Part shown: piece by piece, positions 1 through 6,109 of the stretch
Layout of the letters: each line of letters opens with the position of its first letter
Position numbering within the stretch: position 1 is the stretch's first letter
Assembly (NCBI GenBank): GCA_964390715.1
Contig: CAYMIM010000039.1
Coordinates: 1-8,600 of the forward strand
DNA: 8,600 bases
From: JACOVP01 sp964390715
GTDB lineage: Archaea > Nanobdellota > Nanobdellia > SCGC-AAA011-G17 > UBA489
Direction of reading: 5' to 3'
The notes under the pieces: generated by a model
Database searches by the model: none
What the model saw: the letters and a program-made list of their open reading frames with translations, nothing else
Told to the model about the DNA's origin: nothing
Translations under genes and position numbers: made by a program

Positions 1-155
1 AGATAATCATAGGAAAAGTGCGTGACTATGACGAGCATATCACAGAAGTCGGCACAGAGATAAAAGCGCTGGAAAAAGTGTTGAAGAATATAATCACACC
101 TTTGTCTTCTAACGTGAAGGAATTGTCAAAGATTACAGAAAGATTAAAGAAATAA
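1..155 (+). CDS. C-terminal end of an unidentified helical protein (partial)
   Basis: This reading frame is open from base 3 to the TAA at 153-155 and encodes the last 50 residues of a protein whose 5' part lies outside the window. The visible part is rich in Lys, Glu, Leu and Ile. It begins IIIGKVRDYDEH and ends ITERLKK, with heptad-like spacing of hydrophobic residues (EIKALEKVLKNII, then VKELSKITERL), so it is probably an amphipathic helix or coiled-coil tail. There is no transmembrane segment and no catalytic motif. It converges on the three-gene membrane operon on the other strand, with only 7 bases between the two stop codons. I do not recognise the family. Codon use (GTG, GTC, GCG) resembles that of the neighbours. 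Confidence 0.6.
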   Translation, partial: IIIGKVRDYDEHITEVGTEIKALEKVLKNIITPLSSNVKELSKITERLKK

Positions 156-168
156 TCAAATATTATTT
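150..168. terminator. Small AT-rich inverted repeat across two convergent stops
   Basis: AAATAAT (150-156) and ATTATTT (162-168) are perfect inverted repeats around a 5-base loop. The repeat covers the stop codon of the left-end gene (TAA, 153-155) and that of the first membrane gene (TAA on the minus strand, 163-165). Its position fits a shared bidirectional 3' end, but a seven-pair A/T stem is weak and archaeal termination usually depends on U-rich tracts rather than hairpins, so this is only suggestive. Confidence 0.25.
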
Positions 169-678
169 GCTGGATCCTAAGTAGCGGACAGTGTAAGCTG
201 TCACAGCTAATAAGAATAATGCACCTAGAATTTTAGGTGAAAAGATAACACGTTTGGTTGAGTTCCAAAATCCTGCTTCCATATTGGTTAAAAGAATAGG
301 CCCAAATGCGTTGGTTAATGCAATTAAAAATATAACAATAAAAAGAATAGTAGTGATAGTAATAAACGTGCTCTGCTTAGTGAATTCAATCATAGTCTCT
401 TCTTTAACGCCTAAAAAGAGATACATCAAAAAGATCAGGAAAATCATAACAAACACTACAGCGAACGCGGGAGTAATAGCGCTCACAATAGTGCGTGCTG
501 GTGTTGAGAACAGAACTAATAACGAAATGGATAATGAAGCGATGGCGCTCAAATTCTCAGTCTTCTCGCCAAAGATTTTAAATTTCTTGAGAAGTGCGTA
601 AAATACTGCGAACAAAAAGAGAAAAATGAATATGGGACTCAAAAAAGAAACGAAATCAACATCAAGAAGCGTTGCCAT
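163..678 (-). CDS. Multi-pass membrane protein, third paralogue of the tandem set
   Basis: This encodes 171 aa, nearly all membrane. Hydrophobic segments lie at about 11-30, 43-59, 68-90, 104-123 and 148-166, so about five helices are expected. Residues 23-37 (FAVFYALLKKFKIFG) followed by NL at 42-43 match the signature of the two genes upstream (FAIL-x-K-x-KI-x-G, then NL after 5 to 11 residues). This identifies it as a paralogue, the most diverged of the three. In the other two the segment just before the signature is PFLL; here it is PIFIF, also beginning with Pro. The ATG lies 2 bases after the stop of the preceding gene, so it is the last gene of the operon and probably translated by coupling. 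The function is unknown. The repeated KxKIxG turn after helix 1 suggests a conserved cytoplasmic contact rather than an enzyme site. Confidence 0.8.
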   Translation of the reverse strand: MATLLDVDFVSFLSPIFIFLFLFAVFYALLKKFKIFGEKTENLSAIASLSISLLVLFSTPARTIVSAITPAFAVVFVMIFLIFLMYLFLGVKEETMIEFTKQSTFITITTILFIVIFLIALTNAFGPILLTNMEAGFWNSTKRVIFSPKILGALFLLAVTAYTVRYLGSSK

Positions 679-680
679 GG

Positions 681-1187
681 TTAGGGAGCCCTAGGACGAG
701 TAATGAGAAAAATGACTACGCCAACGACGAGCAAAAGACCCAACATTTGTAAATTTAATCCAATCGAGTCTAAGAAATCTTGAAGCCACCACAAAACACC
801 GCCGCCTTCAAAATCAGACATGGAAGCCCATAAGACTGCTATTGCTGCTAAGATAAGTGCTGCCCATTTCCAAGTGCCTGCCCATGTTGTTGCGGTATCA
901 CCCATAAAAGTGCCCATAAGTAAAAGGAACATAATGAAAAAGAGAAGTGCCATACCTATCTTAGGCAAAAAAGTTTGTACAAGTCCGACTAAGTAAATAT
1001 TTTGAAGGAATAAGAGTCCTAAAACCGCGGAGACAATCACATTCAAATTTTTATGAGCATCTCCTAAGATCTTGGATTTCTGCAAAATAGCGAAGCTAAT
1101 AGTAAAGATGAGTAAGAAAGGTAATAATACACCAAAGACTCCTACGTCTTGCCAAGTTTGGATAACTGTAAAAAGATCATATGCCAT
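681..1187 (-). CDS. Multi-pass membrane protein, second paralogue of the tandem set
   Basis: This encodes 168 aa with about five predicted helices (18-36, 48-70, 75-95, 105-122, 146-163). The signature at 23-42 (PFLLIFTISFAILQKSKILG) followed by KNLN at 46-49 is almost the same as in the upstream paralogue and clearly present in the downstream one. Between helices 4 and 5 is a loop with DFEGGG and a Trp-rich WW segment not seen in the other two, so the copies have specialised. The ATG lies 5 bases after the stop of the upstream gene, and an AGGGGTGG ribosome binding site (1197-1204) is embedded in that gene's 3' end with 9 bases of spacing. The protein ends in a short basic tail (TRPRAP). The function is not known. 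I recall similar small membrane proteins in DPANN genomes, usually annotated as hypothetical. Confidence 0.82.
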   Translation of the reverse strand: MAYDLFTVIQTWQDVGVFGVLLPFLLIFTISFAILQKSKILGDAHKNLNVIVSAVLGLLFLQNIYLVGLVQTFLPKIGMALLFFIMFLLLMGTFMGDTATTWAGTWKWAALILAAIAVLWASMSDFEGGGVLWWLQDFLDSIGLNLQMLGLLLVVGVVIFLITRPRAP

Positions 1188-1192
1188 AAAAC

Positions 1193-1750
1193 TTAGCCAC
1201 CCCTTTTACCATCTTCATTTTTTCCACCAACAATGAACCACATTGCGGCGCCAACAAGTAAGAGAAGAATAATCGAAGTGAACATCGTGCTGTTATCGCC
1301 GCTGATAAAGCTAAGAAGAGTTTCATCAACACCAAAAGCTCTGGCGAAAATGTAAAGGACAACCACTAATAAAATACCAGTCAACCATTTGGTCAGTGTA
1401 GGATGTTGAGTAAAGAGGCTAAAGACAGTCTTATCTTTGGTTTCTTCAAAGAAAACTCCTGAGAGTAAAAGGAAGCTGACTAGAATGACTAAGACAAGGG
1501 AGATCCAAGGTAAAGCGACTTGAAACGCCGCGACAATATTCACGGAAGCGGTCACGAAAAAAGCGATAGAAAATGCGACCATCGCGTTCAAGTTCTTTCT
1601 GCTATCTTTTTTTTCACCTTCAACGCCGAAGATCTTTGTTTTTTCTAAAATAGCGAACACTAAAGTAAAGACTAGTAAAAATGGTAAGATAACATCAAAA
1701 AGTCCAAAGTCCTGTAAGAAAGCTATTGCGTTCCCTAACGTACTCACCAT
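1193..1750 (-). CDS. Multi-pass membrane protein, first paralogue of the tandem set
   Basis: This encodes 185 aa and is the first and longest of the three paralogues. Hydrophobic segments lie at about 17-36, 56-70, 77-98, 119-137 and 155-174. The signature at 23-42 (PFLLVFTLVFAILEKTKIFG) is followed by a longer charged loop (VEGEKKDSR) before KNLNAM at 52-57. The C-terminus is short and charged (GGKNEDGKRGG) and probably cytoplasmic. The start is supported by a TATA-like TTTTTATA on the minus strand (1773-1780), centred about 26 bases before the ATG, which predicts a leaderless message. The PRC-barrel gene ends 32 bases upstream, so read-through from it is possible. The three proteins may form a hetero-oligomeric membrane complex, but this rests only on paralogy and operon structure. 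Confidence 0.82.
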   Translation of the reverse strand: MVSTLGNAIAFLQDFGLFDVILPFLLVFTLVFAILEKTKIFGVEGEKKDSRKNLNAMVAFSIAFFVTASVNIVAAFQVALPWISLVLVILVSFLLLSGVFFEETKDKTVFSLFTQHPTLTKWLTGILLVVVLYIFARAFGVDETLLSFISGDNSTMFTSIILLLLVGAAMWFIVGGKNEDGKRGG

Positions 1751-1772
1751 AAAGAAATTAAAAGAAAGCTAC

Positions 1773-1780
1773 TATAAAAA
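1773..1780 (-). promoter_or_regulatory. TATA box for the three-gene membrane operon
   Basis: The minus strand reads TTTTTATA here. Its centre is about 26 bases upstream of the ATG at 1750, the usual distance from an archaeal TATA box to the transcription start. No Shine-Dalgarno sequence precedes that ATG, so a leaderless transcript is the simplest reading. Confidence 0.5.
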
Positions 1781-1782
1781 CC

Positions 1783-2100
1783 TTATGCTTCAGATAAAGT
1801 CATTCCAGAATCTTGTTCTGGTCTGTTCATCGTTGTATCTTCGCCTTCTGCGCCTGCAGGTATGGCGCTCTTGCTGATAATCATGATGTCACCAATTGCG
1901 CGAACAAGTCTATGAGGAACAATAACGCCTTTAGCTCCGCCCAATAATTTGTGTAGAGAAGAATTACGAGTTGCTCGGACACGCCATCCGAATACTTTAT
2001 TCATGGTTAATATGCATTCTTCAACATCCCCAAAGTACTCACCAGCGTCTGTAAACACTTTCATTTCATAAACGTGGGTTATCTTTTTGACTTTGAGCAT
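1783..2100 (-). CDS. PRC-barrel domain protein (CdpB-like)
   Basis: This encodes 105 aa. Residues 1-80 form a small beta-rich domain typical of archaeal stand-alone PRC-barrels: VKKITHVYEMKVFTDAGEYFGDVEE, a middle strand (GWRVRA), then GAKGVIVPHRLVRAIGDIMIISK, which carries the characteristic exposed-strand P-x-x-L-V-x-x-I-G-D-I-M-I-I pattern. The last 25 residues are acidic, Gly/Pro-rich and probably disordered. Small archaeal PRC-barrel proteins of this size include CdpB1/CdpB2, which bind SepF at the FtsZ division ring in haloarchaea. A role in cell division is therefore plausible, but is inferred from the family only. Translation starts from a very strong ribosome binding site (GGAGGGTGA), so this is likely an abundant protein. 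It is transcribed away from the TraB gene from a shared TATA region. Confidence 0.8.
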   Translation of the reverse strand: MLKVKKITHVYEMKVFTDAGEYFGDVEECILTMNKVFGWRVRATRNSSLHKLLGGAKGVIVPHRLVRAIGDIMIISKSAIPAGAEGEDTTMNRPEQDSGMTLSEA

Positions 2101-2103
2101 GTA

Positions 2104-2112
2104 TCACCCTCC
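2104..2112 (-). promoter_or_regulatory. Strong Shine-Dalgarno site of the PRC-barrel gene
   Basis: The minus strand reads GGAGGGTGA, a near-complete match to the complement of the archaeal 16S rRNA tail (GGAGGTGA), 3 bases before the ATG at 2100 (or 7 bases from the GGAGG core). It fixes the start codon and is the strongest such site in the window. With the TATA element at 2152-2160 it implies a leader of roughly 28 bases. Confidence 0.7.
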
Positions 2113-2151
2113 AGGAGTGTTCTTATCAGTAAAGCAACCGAGCAAGTTAAA

Positions 2152-2160
2152 GTATATAAA
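2152..2160. promoter_or_regulatory. Near-palindromic TATA element between divergent genes
   Basis: The plus strand reads GTATATAAA and the minus strand TTTATATAC, so each orientation contains a usable archaeal TATA box. On the plus strand GTTAAA (2146-2151), and on the minus strand GATAAT separated by one base, both fit the loose BRE pattern RNWAAW. Start sites about 26 bases away would fall near 2182 (plus), 12 bases ahead of the TraB ATG, and near 2130 (minus), leaving about 30 bases of leader with the Shine-Dalgarno site of the PRC-barrel gene. Both distances are sensible, so the element may serve both genes. Confidence 0.5.
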
Positions 2161-2193
2161 GATTATCTTTCCCGACACTACAAGAAAAAGGCC

Positions 2194-2889
2194 ATGAAAA
2201 CATACAAAAATCTTTACTTAATAGGGACATCTCACATAGCGAAACAAAGCGTCCTGGAAGTAGAACAAGTCATTTTGGAGAAAAGACCTAAGATTGTTGC
2301 TTTGGAATTAGATAAAAGAAGATTTTTTGCGTTGATGAATCCTGTAAAAAGAAAAATACGGTTAGCTGAGATCAGAAAAATTGGAGTCAAAGGTTTTCTT
2401 TTTCATCTGATAGGGTTTTGGGCGGAAAAAAAGTTGGGAAAGATGGTGGGTGTTGTGCCAGGATCAGAAATGAAAAAAGCTGCGGAAACCGCCATGAAAG
2501 TCAAGGCGAACCTCGCTTTGATCGATGAAGACATTGAGCAAGTCCTCAAGCGGCTCTCCAAAAGAATCACATGGAAAGAGAAAGGTCGCTTCCTCAAGGA
2601 AATAATTATGGGTATATTCTCAACTAAGCGGAAAATAAAAATAGACTTGACAAAAGTGCCTGAAGAAAAATTAATCAGAAAATTAACTGCGCGGGTCAAG
2701 AGAGATTATCCTTCTTTTTACAAGACTATCATCGAAGAACGAAATGTCTACATGGCAAAAAACTTATATAAACTGATGAATCTAGAAAAAGAGGAATTGA
2801 TCGTCGCCGTAGTTGGCGCGGGTCATGAAAAAGAGTTAATTGATTTGATCAAACATGAAAATAAGCTTCACGAAAAAAGAGATCGGTAG
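2194..2889 (+). CDS. TraB-family protein (TraB/PrgY/Tiki-like fold)
   Basis: This encodes 231 aa from the ATG at 2194. It carries the family's motifs in order: LIGTSHIAK (GTSH at 11-14), IVALELDKRRF (ELD at 38-40), PGSEMKKA (89-96), LALIDEDIEQV (107-117), ERNVYMA (182-188) and VVGAGHEKEL (GAGH at 208-211). The two His motifs and the ELD acidic residue correspond to the proposed metal-binding residues of the TraB/Tiki superfamily, which includes proteases and pheromone shut-down proteins. Many archaeal TraB proteins add a C-terminal membrane domain; this one does not and looks soluble and basic. The frame stays open upstream to 2074, but starting there would run into the PRC-barrel gene and precede the TATA element, and the fold starts right after Met 2194 (MKTYKNLYLIG). 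The last 35 bases overlap the M50-like gene, so the two are probably co-transcribed and translationally coupled. Confidence 0.85.
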   Translation: MKTYKNLYLIGTSHIAKQSVLEVEQVILEKRPKIVALELDKRRFFALMNPVKRKIRLAEIRKIGVKGFLFHLIGFWAEKKLGKMVGVVPGSEMKKAAETAMKVKANLALIDEDIEQVLKRLSKRITWKEKGRFLKEIIMGIFSTKRKIKIDLTKVPEEKLIRKLTARVKRDYPSFYKTIIEERNVYMAKNLYKLMNLEKEELIVAVVGAGHEKELIDLIKHENKLHEKRDR

Positions 2890-3616
2890 TCTGCTGCTGT
2901 CCGCGCTGGTGCTCGGATTAGTCTTTGGCTTCAATGATGGCCGCGATATTTTTGTGCCAAGATTGTGGTTTGCGAATTACATGTTGATGGTCAGTCTTAG
3001 TCTTATAGTTCTAGGAGTCATGGTGCTCGGCCATAAATGGGCTGCGGCACGATACAGCATTCAGACAGAATACAAGATTTGGGGTATTACTAGATTTGGC
3101 TTTCGCGAATATCAATACTTGCATAAAAACCCTCTGATGACACGAGTTCCTTTAGGAATAATTTTGCCCATCCTCATCGCTGTTTTCACAGAAGGACAAA
3201 TTTGGTTTGCTGCGATAGGTATGATCTTAACACAGATAAAAACTGAGCATCGTATTGGAAGAAAATGGATTCAGATACCAGAGTACGAAGAAGCTCGCGT
3301 TGCTTTCGCTGGTCCAGTTGCGATAATGATAGGAATTATTATTTTGGGTCTGCTCTTTGAGAATACAGGACTCGAAATCTGGAGACAATTAATTTTCATC
3401 AGCATGGCAGTGCTTATCAGTCACATGCTTCCTTTCCCACAATTGGCTGGAGGTCGTCTATTATTTACTTCATTCTATCTCTTCACCTTTGCTGTAGTAC
3501 TCACCGCAGCAGTCAGTGCATTGATACTCTTTATCCCAACCATACCAACTTTGATCATCGCGTTACTCTTGGCGATACTGACAGTGATAATGGTCTATTT
3601 CAAGAGAGAAGTTTAG
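2855..3616 (+). CDS. M50 (site-2 protease)-like membrane protein lacking catalytic motifs
   Basis: This encodes 253 aa with about six hydrophobic segments (12-26, 42-60, 98-121, 147-167, 176-192, 205-248). The overall pattern follows a family common in DPANN genomes and related to M50 intramembrane metalloproteases: KKEIGSLLLSALVLGLVFGF at the N-terminus, TEYKIW after the first motif (71-76), HRIGRKW (132-138), FAGPVA (151-156) and LPFPQLAGGRLLF (192-204). Where active members have HExxH, this one has MVLGHKWAA (56-64), keeping only one His (H60). In the second motif the zinc-binding Asp of PQLDGG is replaced (PQLAGG, A198). It is therefore probably a pseudoprotease with a scaffolding or substrate-binding role. 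The start lies inside the end of the TraB gene; the sequence right after the ATG matches the usual N-terminus, which supports it. Its stop overlaps the stop of the convergent small membrane gene. Confidence 0.75.
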   Translation: MKISFTKKEIGSLLLSALVLGLVFGFNDGRDIFVPRLWFANYMLMVSLSLIVLGVMVLGHKWAAARYSIQTEYKIWGITRFGFREYQYLHKNPLMTRVPLGIILPILIAVFTEGQIWFAAIGMILTQIKTEHRIGRKWIQIPEYEEARVAFAGPVAIMIGIIILGLLFENTGLEIWRQLIFISMAVLISHMLPFPQLAGGRLLFTSFYLFTFAVVLTAAVSALILFIPTIPTLIIALLLAILTVIMVYFKREV

Positions 3617-3879
3617 CTCAAGAGACTTAAAAGAGATTTCTGGATCAGCCATAAAATAACAATCCAATACAGAAGTGAGTAGATGCCTTGTGCGGCGAGA
3701 ATTAACAAAACTCCTCCCGTTAAATCAAAGAGTGTATTCACTCCTCCAAAGAAAAGCAGTCCTTTCAAAATCAAATAGCCTGCAAAAAAGTAAGCCAATG
3801 TTTCTCCAATATGGTATTTGAGTAAAATCAGCAAAATTGCAGACAGCAAGTCCATAAGACCAAAAAGCTTAATTAACAT
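3613..3879 (-). CDS. Small membrane protein of unknown function
   Basis: From the ATG at 3879 this encodes 88 aa with three to four hydrophobic segments (about 4-20, 25-44, 50-66, 67-80) separated by very short loops such as KYHIGE and NTLFD. It has the pattern LIKLFGLMDLL ... YLILKGLLFFGG ... LFDLTGGVLLIL, which I associate with short hypothetical membrane proteins of DPANN archaea. No enzymatic motif is visible. The frame stays open to an ATG at 3933, but that start would overlap the helicase gene. A minus-strand TATA (TTTTAAATA, 3902-3910) lies about 27 bases before the ATG at 3879, which fits a leaderless start there. The stop codon (minus TAA, 3613-3615) overlaps the TAG of the convergent M50-like gene. 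Confidence 0.65.
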   Translation of the reverse strand: MLIKLFGLMDLLSAILLILLKYHIGETLAYFFAGYLILKGLLFFGGVNTLFDLTGGVLLILAAQGIYSLLYWIVILWLIQKSLLSLLS

Positions 3880-3901
3880 GTTTCCCAGGTACTGATGAGG
3901 A

Positions 3902-3910
3902 TATTTAAAA
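3902..3910 (-). promoter_or_regulatory. TATA box for the small membrane gene
   Basis: The minus strand reads TTTTAAATA, centred about 27 bases upstream of the ATG at 3879. The plus-strand helicase ATG lies only 4 bases away, too close for this element to drive that gene, so it most likely works leftwards and decides the start of the small membrane gene. Confidence 0.45.
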
Positions 3911-3913
3911 CTT

Positions 3914-5434
3914 ATGACCATGATTGAAATCAAGAACTTCTCTCCGCGGGAATATCAGAAGAATATTCTCGAGACGTGTAAAACAAAGAATACTTTAGTA
4001 TGTCTTCCAACAGGCACAGGTAAGACTAAAACCGCTATTCTGCTGGCTGTCGAACGGTTGAACAAGCATACGTTTTCAAAAGTTCTCGTCTGTTCTCCGA
4101 CAAAACCATTAGCAAGTCAGATCTGTAAAGAGTTTAAAGACTGCACAAACATCATGCCTGAAGAAGTAAATATCTTGACAGGACAAGTCAGTCCAAACCA
4201 ACGTGCGAAAATCTGGAATGAATCACAAGTCATTGTAGCTACTCCACAGACTATCGAAAGCGATCTGAAAAATAAAAGAATAACGTTAGAAAATGTTTCC
4301 TTATTGTGTATTGATGAGTGCCATCGTTCCAAAGAAAACTTCGCGAACACAACAGTCGCGAAAATTTACAATGCGACCGCGAAAAATCCAAGAATTTTAG
4401 GATTAACAGCGTCACCTGGTTCATCAAAAGAAATTATCGACTTCGTTTGTCAAAATTTATTTATTGAGGCGGTAGAAGTGCGAACAGAGGAAGATGAGGA
4501 CATCAAAGAGTACATCCAGGAAAAAAATATGGAGTATATCAAAGTAGATTTGCCGCAAGAAATCGTAGAAATTAGTAATCTGCTCACGCCCGTCTACAAA
4601 GCGAAAGTCGGAGATCTCAGAAAGTTTGGAATGTACAAGCCTGTGGGTATTGTCAACAAGCGTGATCTCTTGATGATGCAGGGTCAATTGCTGCAAAACA
4701 TTCGTCATGGCAATCCCTCTGCTTATACTGGCCTTAGTATGGTCACTCAAGCCATCAAGCTTAGTTATCTCATTGAGTTGGTAGAAACACAGAGCCTTTC
4801 CGCGGCGCAGGAATACGTAACAAAATTAGAGGAAGAAAAAAGCAAAGCTGCGACCTTCTTGAGAAATCAAAAGCAAGTAGTTGAGGCGAAGAAAAAAATT
4901 GCTGAAGCGTTAGCGAAGGGAGTCAAGCATCCAAAAATGATCAAGTTAAAAGAGATATTGGCTGAAGAAGTAAAAAATCCAGACGCGAGAGTCATTGTCT
5001 TCGCGAATCTCCGCACCATGGTGGATGAAATCGTCGGTGAGCTAACCAAAGACAGCATCAAGGCGAAAAAATTCGTAGGTCAGTCAGATAAAAAAAATAA
5101 AGGGCTCAAGCAAAAAGAGCAGTTAGAAACCATCCAGCAGTTCAAAGACAGGGAGTTCAAAGTGCTGGTAGCATCCTCAGTGGGAGAAGAAGGCTTGGAC
5201 ATTCCAGAAGTGAACGCTGTTATTTTCTACGAGCCAGTCGCTAGTGAGTTGCGTCGTGTCCAGCGTTCAGGTCGTACAGGAAGAAGTATGCCGGGAAAAA
5301 TTATCTACTTGATCACCAAAAAGACTAGAGATGAAGCGTATCACTGGGTCGCGCAGAAAAAAGAGGTCAAAATGCGGAATATTTTGCAAAGCATGAAAAG
5401 AAAACAAGAGCAACAGACAACGCTGGCAAAATGA
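3914..5434 (+). CDS. Hef-type SF2 DNA helicase (helicase half only)
   Basis: This encodes a 506-aa DEAH/DECH-box helicase of the Hef/FANCM/Mph1 group, which remodels stalled forks and branched DNA. Motifs in order: REYQ (12-15), Walker A PTGTGKT (32-38), SPTKPLASQ (61-69, motif Ia), VATPQTIESDL (108-118), DECH (134-137, motif II), GLTASPG (163-169, motif III), VIVFANLR (360-367, motif IV), VASSVGEEGLDIP (419-431, motif V) and QRSGRTGR (450-457, motif VI). The 200-345 region between the two RecA-like domains is helical and charged, as expected for the Hef insertion domain. In Pyrococcus the same polypeptide continues into an XPF-like nuclease; here it stops after a Gln-rich tail, and the nuclease follows as a separate gene overlapping by 4 bases (ATGA). 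The start may be 3914 or the second ATG at 3920; no clear promoter or ribosome binding site decides between them. Confidence 0.93.
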   Translation: MTMIEIKNFSPREYQKNILETCKTKNTLVCLPTGTGKTKTAILLAVERLNKHTFSKVLVCSPTKPLASQICKEFKDCTNIMPEEVNILTGQVSPNQRAKIWNESQVIVATPQTIESDLKNKRITLENVSLLCIDECHRSKENFANTTVAKIYNATAKNPRILGLTASPGSSKEIIDFVCQNLFIEAVEVRTEEDEDIKEYIQEKNMEYIKVDLPQEIVEISNLLTPVYKAKVGDLRKFGMYKPVGIVNKRDLLMMQGQLLQNIRHGNPSAYTGLSMVTQAIKLSYLIELVETQSLSAAQEYVTKLEEEKSKAATFLRNQKQVVEAKKKIAEALAKGVKHPKMIKLKEILAEEVKNPDARVIVFANLRTMVDEIVGELTKDSIKAKKFVGQSDKKNKGLKQKEQLETIQQFKDREFKVLVASSVGEEGLDIPEVNAVIFYEPVASELRRVQRSGRTGRSMPGKIIYLITKKTRDEAYHWVAQKKEVKMRNILQSMKRKQEQQTTLAK

Positions 5435-6093
5435 GCAAAATTATCGTAGATCATCGGGAAAGAAGTTCTGGTATTATTCCAGAATTAGCGAAGCATGATT
5501 TAGAAGTGGAAGTAAAGCAGTTAGTCACGGCAGATTTTATCATTCAGACAAAAGATGCTAATGGCGTAATTCATAACGTCGGCGTCGAGAAAAAAACACA
5601 GACAGATTTTCTCAATTCCATCATAGATAAAAGAATTCTCAATCAATTAGTGATATTAAAAGAAAATTTCTCAATCCCTTTGTTGATCATTGAAGGTGAA
5701 GATAATATTTACCAGTTAAGAAACTTTCATCCTAATGCTATCCGAGGAATGTTAGCGGCAATCGCTATCGACTTTCAAATCCCTATCCTACATACAAAAG
5801 GGTTCAGAGACACAGCGTCGCTGTTAGCTACAATCGCGAAGCGTTTGGAAAAACCTTCACGTGTTCTCAGTTTGTTGTCCAAAAGAAAGCCGCTCACAAA
5901 AAAACAGCACCAGGAATATTTTATTGAGGCGTTGCCAGGTATAGGTCCAGTAGTGGCGAAAAGTTTGCTCAAGCAATTCAAGTCCATAAGGAATATAGTC
6001 AACGCGTCAGAAGAAGAGTTGCGGGAAGTGGAAAAAATCGGAAAGAAAAAAGCGAAGGAAATTAAGGAATTATTAGAGCATATCTACGAGTAA
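5431..6093 (+). CDS. XPF/ERCC4-type structure-specific nuclease with (HhH)2 domain (nuclease half of Hef)
   Basis: This encodes 220 aa. Residues 1-140 form the ERCC4 nuclease: IIVDHRERSSGIIPEL (D7, E10), TADFII (D35), VEKKTQTDF (E53, K55, D59) and IIDKRILNQL. The family's ERKxxxD motif reads EKKTQTD, so the metal-binding acids and catalytic Lys are kept but Arg has become Lys; activity is expected. Residues 165-217 form a tandem helix-hairpin-helix DNA-binding domain with ALPGIGPVVAKSLL and VEKIGKKKAKEI. Such enzymes cut 3'-flap, fork and other branched DNA as dimers. The protein is the counterpart of the C-terminal half of Hef, encoded directly after the helicase and overlapping its stop as ATGA, so the pair is translationally coupled and probably acts together in fork repair. 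It lacks a visible C-terminal PCNA-binding (PIP) motif of the type found in crenarchaeal XPF. Confidence 0.93.
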   Translation: MSKIIVDHRERSSGIIPELAKHDLEVEVKQLVTADFIIQTKDANGVIHNVGVEKKTQTDFLNSIIDKRILNQLVILKENFSIPLLIIEGEDNIYQLRNFHPNAIRGMLAAIAIDFQIPILHTKGFRDTASLLATIAKRLEKPSRVLSLLSKRKPLTKKQHQEYFIEALPGIGPVVAKSLLKQFKSIRNIVNASEEELREVEKIGKKKAKEIKELLEHIYE

Positions 6094-6109
6094 AAAGTGA
6101 TTTTTAAGG

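Noticed and set aside
254..601. 115-codon open frame on the plus strand inside the third membrane paralogue
   Set aside because: It is the complement of a clear membrane gene, with a composition explained by that gene and no ribosome binding site or recognisable fold.
2074..2193. Upstream extension of the TraB frame to an ATG at 2074
   Set aside because: It would overlap the PRC-barrel gene on the other strand and lie before the TATA element. The extra 40 residues do not fit the TraB fold, which begins right after the ATG at 2194.
3880..3933. Longer start of the small membrane gene at 3933
   Set aside because: It overlaps the helicase start, and the TATA box at 3902-3910 lies inside it with correct spacing to the ATG at 3879.
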